DNA of 64,000 nucleotides from Terasakiella pusilla DSM 6293 (lineage in GTDB: Bacteria; Pseudomonadota; Alphaproteobacteria; Rhodospirillales; Terasakiellaceae), in assembly GCF_000688235.1 (NCBI RefSeq), contig NZ_JHYO01000009.1:62001-126000 (forward strand), read 5' to 3'. The notes under the pieces were generated by a model. The model was not told where the DNA came from. It did not search any database and saw nothing but the letters and a program-made list of their open reading frames with translations. The number at the start of each line of letters is the position of its first letter. Position 1 is the first letter of the stretch. Position numbers and translations under genes: made by a program. Below are positions 60,521-64,000 of this stretch, in pieces.

Positions 60521-61195
60521 TTATTTGAGGCTGTCCAGATAGGCCGCGACATCTACGCGGTCTTGATCATCGCGTAGTTTGAACGTCATTTTACTTTTTG
60601 CAGACGTGTCACCGGTTTTGTCTTTGAGGAAATTGCTTGGGTTCTCCACATATTCCACGACCAGTTCGGGCGTCCAAGTTTGCCCATATGCGACCATGGC
60701 GTCAGAATATTTGGTGAAGCCGTCAGCCGTGCCAGCGGTGCGACCGATGACGCCAAACAGGTTCGGGCCAATTTTATGTTTGCCACCTTCTTCTGCTGTG
60801 TGACAGGCCTTACATTTATTAAAGACTTTCTCGCCTTTTGCCGCATCACCGCTTAACAGGGCTGCTTCTGCTGTTTTAACGGCCTCTTCGACTTTTTCAA
60901 CGATCGGGGCGGCGGCTTTCTCGGCCTCTTGAGTGACCGTTTCTACTGTTTTTTCCGCTTCGTCCGCGACGGTTTCAGCAGCTTTTTTGACTTCTTCAAC
61001 GGCTTTTTCTGCTGTTTCTTCTACGCTTTTTGCGACCGGCTCAACAGCTTTGGCAACTTCTTTCGCGGCTTGTTCAGTTTTACTTTCTTCCTGTTTAACA
61101 GGTGCGGGCTGCGCGGTTTCCTTGCTGTCATCGTTACAGGCGGCGAGGCCAAGGACGAGGGCGCTTGCGAGAGAAAGGGAAAGAATATGTTTCAT
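60521..61195 (-). CDS. Lipid-anchored class I cytochrome c with helical spacer
   Basis: A 224-residue protein in three parts: a lipoprotein signal with lipobox LGLAAC (Cys20), a spacer of about 95 residues rich in Ala, Glu, Lys and Val ([20 protein letters not shown] style), and a cytochrome c domain with CKACH (Cys128, Cys131, His132), [10 protein letters not shown] and the axial Met in [10 protein letters not shown]. The spacer resembles a long amphipathic or coiled helix that could hold the heme away from the membrane. I start at ATG 61195 because it gives the lipobox. Likely an electron carrier of the cytochrome c2/c550 type on the inner membrane's outer face. Confidence 0.87.
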   Translation of the reverse strand: MKHILSLSLASALVLGLAACNDDSKETAQPAPVKQEESKTEQAAKEVAKAVEPVAKSVEETAEKAVEEVKKAAETVADEAEKTVETVTQEAEKAAAPIVEKVEEAVKTAEAALLSGDAAKGEKVFNKCKACHTAEEGGKHKIGPNLFGVIGRTAGTADGFTKYSDAMVAYGQTWTPELVVEYVENPSNFLKDKTGDTSAKSKMTFKLRDDQDRVDVAAYLDSLK

Positions 61196-61253
61196 ACCAA
61201 AAGGATGTCCATTGCTGTGATAAATTAAGGGCTTCCCCCTAGACGTAACTTCT

Positions 61254-61280
61254 CCTCCCCTTAAATGCAAGGGGGGGAGG
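61254..61280 (-). terminator. Hairpin after the MBL-cNMP-hemerythrin gene
   Basis: CCTCCCCTT (61254-61262) pairs with AAGGGG...GGAGG (61269-61280) across a 6-base loop. There is no clear T-run, so it is a weak terminator or stabiliser between the 61299 gene and the cytochrome gene. Confidence 0.5.
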
Positions 61281-61298
61281 GAAATAGTCGGGGATTTG

Positions 61299-63911
61299 TC
61301 ACTGATTGCGAATATAGGACGCGTATTTGCGATCTTCCAACAAGATGTGCATCAATATCCACTTTTTAAGAAATTTGATGACGGCTTGAGATTCGATCTC
61401 GGATAGGGGATGGGCGCATTTGTGAACAAGGGCTTCGACCTGATCCATCAAGATCTGATGTCGCTTGATGTGGGTTTCTGACTCTGAATAGGCGGCTTCG
61501 GTGAAGATGGTTTCTTCTTTTTCAAAGTGAAAGTGGGTACGGCCAATCAGGGTATGGACGAAGGGCAGGATATCGTCGGGTGACTTTCCTTGTTCCAACA
61601 GCTCGACCAGCTCACGGGTGACAGACAGCAATTTTTTATGGTCTTCATCAATGGTGTCTAGCCCAACGCTATATTCGTCCCGCCAATTGAGCAGAGAGGC
61701 ATCCCATGCGGTTGAATTTGCCAATGCGCGCATTTGACGCGCGACATTTTCCAGCAATTTCCATTGCACCACAGGGACTTCTTTCAGGGTCACAATCGGG
61801 ATCATCGCAATCGCCGCATGTTCGCTGAAGTCCATATTGAAGATGCTTTTCATCCCGAAGACGGCGTGGTCTTCAAACAGGCTATCACCGGGGCCAAGGG
61901 TCATGATCGGGCTGTCCCCCAGCTTTAGGGTGACGCTGCCTTCTTTGATCAAGCCGATATAGTCGCTGATGGTCTCATATTCTTTAAGGATATCGGTCAG
62001 TTTTGTGATGTGCATACTGGCGGCGATCGCGTTTTTGCGCCCGTCAGAAATTGATCCGCCAAACAACCAGGAACGTTGCAGGAGTTCGCGTTTTTCTGCC
62101 AGTTGAGAGATGGTCTGGAAACTGTCGTTACGTTTGACAAATTCCTTATACATCCCCATCGGTAGTTTTAGGGCTTTGACAAAGCTGACCGCGCGGTAGG
62201 TTTCGGATGATGTGACATCGCACAGACCTTGTATATCCCCGATAAAACACCCTGAGGACATCCGGTGAGTGGTGCTTGTTTTTGTGTCCAGCATCTCTGC
62301 GGCACCGGTGAGCAGAAAATAGGTGTAGTCAATTTTATCACCGGATCGCAGGATGATTTCTTCCGGGTTAAACTTCACCACTTCGTGATTGAGCAAAAGC
62401 CGGAACTGATCCTGGGGCAAGTCGGGGAAGAAGGACTGCATAAATGAATGGGCACGGGCAAAAAGGTAGTCATGATTGCTGGGGATCAAAACATCTTCTG
62501 TGCCAAAGGGGGCGCCACTGCCGATTTGCTTTTCTTCCTCTCTTAAGGGGCGGGCTGTATGGGCGAGGATGATTTTTTTCGAGGTGTCATGGGTGAAGTC
62601 TTTTGCCATCCCATGAATGAGGCCGCCGCCATTGTCGACTTTTTTGATATCGACTTCTTCCATATAGGCTTCTTTGACGCGCTCACAAAAGGCGCGTGAC
62701 ATGCCGGGGCGGCTCGTATCATCCGTGACCATGGCGTCCATCACGTCGAACGACGCGATATCGGCAAGATGGGCATAGGTTTTGTAGCCGCCATCCCATT
62801 GGGTACGGAAAAACAGGACTGTCGTTTCCAATGGGTGGGGAGAGATCACGGGTTTGACTTCCAGCCCGTTTATATTGTTCCAGACGTCATCTTGCAGGTC
62901 ATGAACTTTAAAAAATGTCTCAAAGCGGCTTTCATCCAATGCCATCAAGGCACAGAGTTTCTTGACAGTGGCATGACGCACCAAGGGGGTGGAGTAAAAC
63001 TTGATACGATGGTCGGAGCGGATGAGCGAGGGGAGGCCGGAGAAATGGTCATCATGACAGTGGGTCATGAAAATCCCTTCAATCTCGCTGATGTCAATGC
63101 CGAGGGCATGGAGCGTGGTTTCAATATTGGGGCCCACGTCGATCAGGTAGATCAAGCCTTGAAAGCAGATGATACTGGCCATGCTGGGGCGCTCCGTATC
63201 CCAGCCGTCCCCTTCACCGCTATGGATGATGGAGAAATATTCCCGTCCGACCTGATAGCGCCCAAGATTGTAAGACGGGGCGTATTGTTCGTTGTGGGCG
63301 AGATTTAGGTCAATTGTAACCGTCTCATCTTTATAGGAAAATTCAAACACGTTGGTTTCGATACGTTTGACCTGAACGCCGTTGCGCACGTGGCTGAATT
63401 CGCTTTCAATGATGTGGCTGTCCAGCAGTTCTTCGGAATTAGCGATTTTACCGAAGGCGAATTTGAGTTTAAGGCGCATGAGGTCGCGGGCTTGATCGGG
63501 GCTTGCGCCTGCATTGATCATCTCTTCCTCTGAAACGAGGCCATAGTTGCCGCGGTGGATATATTGGATCTGTGCGCTGAGTTGGTCGGGGTGCCCCAGC
63601 AGCAGGGGTTTTTCCCCCGTGTTGCCCGGGTGATTGGGCAGGATCATGCCTTGGCGATAGAGCATTTGCAGGACGGGAAATTCGCCGAGGTTGGCGAAGC
63701 TGCCTTTTTGCACCGTCAAATCAGAAAGGAGGATCGCGTTGGGGCCCGATTCATGAAACACGGGGCTGGCTTCATTCGCCATAATCACCCCGCGTCTCAT
63801 CATATGTTTAACGGAATCTGCCGGGCATCCACAGAGGATACGCAGGTCCGCTTCGGGGAATTCTAACCAGAAAATGCCATTCGCAAGTTTAGACTTTTTG
63901 ATATGGCTCAT
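61299..63911 (-). CDS. MBL-fold/cNMP-binding/hemerythrin fusion protein
   Basis: An 870-residue soluble multidomain protein. An N-terminal unassigned region (1-210) is followed by a metallo-beta-lactamase domain with intact [11 protein letters not shown] (HxHxDH, near 285) and [10 protein letters not shown], then CRP-like cNMP-binding barrels (about 500-600, [20 protein letters not shown]; and a second, degenerate one about 650-720), and a C-terminal bacteriohemerythrin (about 745-870) with [29 protein letters not shown] and [13 protein letters not shown]. The MBL-cNMP part occurs as a putative signalling hydrolase; the diiron domain suggests O2, NO or redox input. Reaction unknown. Confidence 0.87.
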   Translation of the reverse strand: MSHIKKSKLANGIFWLEFPEADLRILCGCPADSVKHMMRRGVIMANEASPVFHESGPNAILLSDLTVQKGSFANLGEFPVLQMLYRQGMILPNHPGNTGEKPLLLGHPDQLSAQIQYIHRGNYGLVSEEEMINAGASPDQARDLMRLKLKFAFGKIANSEELLDSHIIESEFSHVRNGVQVKRIETNVFEFSYKDETVTIDLNLAHNEQYAPSYNLGRYQVGREYFSIIHSGEGDGWDTERPSMASIICFQGLIYLIDVGPNIETTLHALGIDISEIEGIFMTHCHDDHFSGLPSLIRSDHRIKFYSTPLVRHATVKKLCALMALDESRFETFFKVHDLQDDVWNNINGLEVKPVISPHPLETTVLFFRTQWDGGYKTYAHLADIASFDVMDAMVTDDTSRPGMSRAFCERVKEAYMEEVDIKKVDNGGGLIHGMAKDFTHDTSKKIILAHTARPLREEEKQIGSGAPFGTEDVLIPSNHDYLFARAHSFMQSFFPDLPQDQFRLLLNHEVVKFNPEEIILRSGDKIDYTYFLLTGAAEMLDTKTSTTHRMSSGCFIGDIQGLCDVTSSETYRAVSFVKALKLPMGMYKEFVKRNDSFQTISQLAEKRELLQRSWLFGGSISDGRKNAIAASMHITKLTDILKEYETISDYIGLIKEGSVTLKLGDSPIMTLGPGDSLFEDHAVFGMKSIFNMDFSEHAAIAMIPIVTLKEVPVVQWKLLENVARQMRALANSTAWDASLLNWRDEYSVGLDTIDEDHKKLLSVTRELVELLEQGKSPDDILPFVHTLIGRTHFHFEKEETIFTEAAYSESETHIKRHQILMDQVEALVHKCAHPLSEIESQAVIKFLKKWILMHILLEDRKYASYIRNQ

Positions 63912-63954
63912 GGTTTATTCCCCTTTTTATTGGGTTGAGGTGCTTTCCCCTAAA

Positions 63955-64000
63955 TTATGCACCACAACACTTTTTAAACTTCTTACCAGAACCGCAGGGA
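63955..64000 (-). CDS. SEC-C motif protein, C-terminus only
   Basis: The last 14 codons before a TAA read PCGSGKKFKKCCGA, the zinc-binding SEC-C motif. SecA ends with such a motif (usually KKYKHCHG), while KKFKKCCG is more often seen in YecA/YchJ-like and other SEC-C proteins, so I do not call SecA. The gene runs off the right edge and ends 44 bases before the fusion-protein start. Confidence 0.7.
   Translation of the reverse strand, partial: PCGSGKKFKKCCGA

Noticed and set aside
63955-64000. SecA C-terminus
   Set aside because: SEC-C motif is present, but KKFKKCCG is not the usual SecA ending and only 14 codons are visible, so the name is left open.

Overview
The window reads as a chromosomal segment of a marine-type alphaproteobacterium, probably a Rhodospirillales relative (Terasakiella/Thalassospira-like; this is inference from protein style, moderate GC, two TRAP systems, hemerythrin proteins and phosphonate use, not from a marker gene). 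Coding density is high. I see no rRNA, tRNA, CRISPR, transposase or phage gene.

Region 1 (1-10292) is one catabolic regulon. A minus-strand operon carries a LeuC/LeuD-type hydro-lyase followed by a complete but edge-truncated TRAP carboxylate transporter (dctP-dctQ-dctM). A GntR/UTRA regulator separates it from a divergent plus-strand operon: NTF2-like protein, isocitrate-lyase/methylisocitrate-lyase family C-C lyase, isochorismatase-type amidohydrolase, two paralogous PuuE/NodB-type deacetylases, and a fumarate-reductase-like flavoprotein. Near-identical palindromes (ATACATTT/AAATGTAT) lie before both operons. The set suggests uptake, ring or amide opening, deamination and carbon-skeleton cleavage of an unknown N-containing or branched carboxylate.

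Region 2 (10336-19638) looks like a lipid assembly and export locus: a dedicated ACP and ketosynthase, an OlsB-like N-acyltransferase, a LolA-like periplasmic protein, an RND/MMPL exporter with a fused cyclic-nucleotide-binding domain, an outer-membrane barrel, a PlsC/OlsA-like O-acyltransferase and a convergent JmjC/cupin_8 dioxygenase. A perfect TGTGA-N6-TCACA site sits in the divergent promoter.

Region 3 (19942-27299) is 2-aminoethylphosphonate use: PhnW, a binding protein/ATPase/fused-permease ABC transporter, a LysR regulator whose 5' end looks frameshifted, and PhnX. Region 4 (27457-34369) holds an RND efflux pair, an AT-rich orphan gene and a Bcr/CflA efflux protein. Region 5 (34381-42097) is a homogentisate/gentisate-like ring-cleavage set: an unusual MBL protein, FAH, a VOC protein, a second TRAP transporter, bacteriohemerythrin, maleylacetoacetate isomerase and an SDR resembling 3-hydroxybutyrate dehydrogenase.

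Region 6 (42098-59135) is an aryl polyene (APE) pigment cluster in the canonical order apeC-D-E-F-G-H-I-J-K-L-M-N-O-P-Q-R, with an aromatic amino acid ammonia-lyase between J and K and a halogenase-motif flavoprotein between M and N, plus a phosphopantetheinyl transferase on the opposite strand. Region 7 (59142-64000) has Hsp20 with a ROSE-like leader, an unknown gene, a lipid-anchored cytochrome c with a long helical spacer, an 870-residue MBL/cNMP/hemerythrin fusion and the C-terminus of a SEC-C protein running off the edge.
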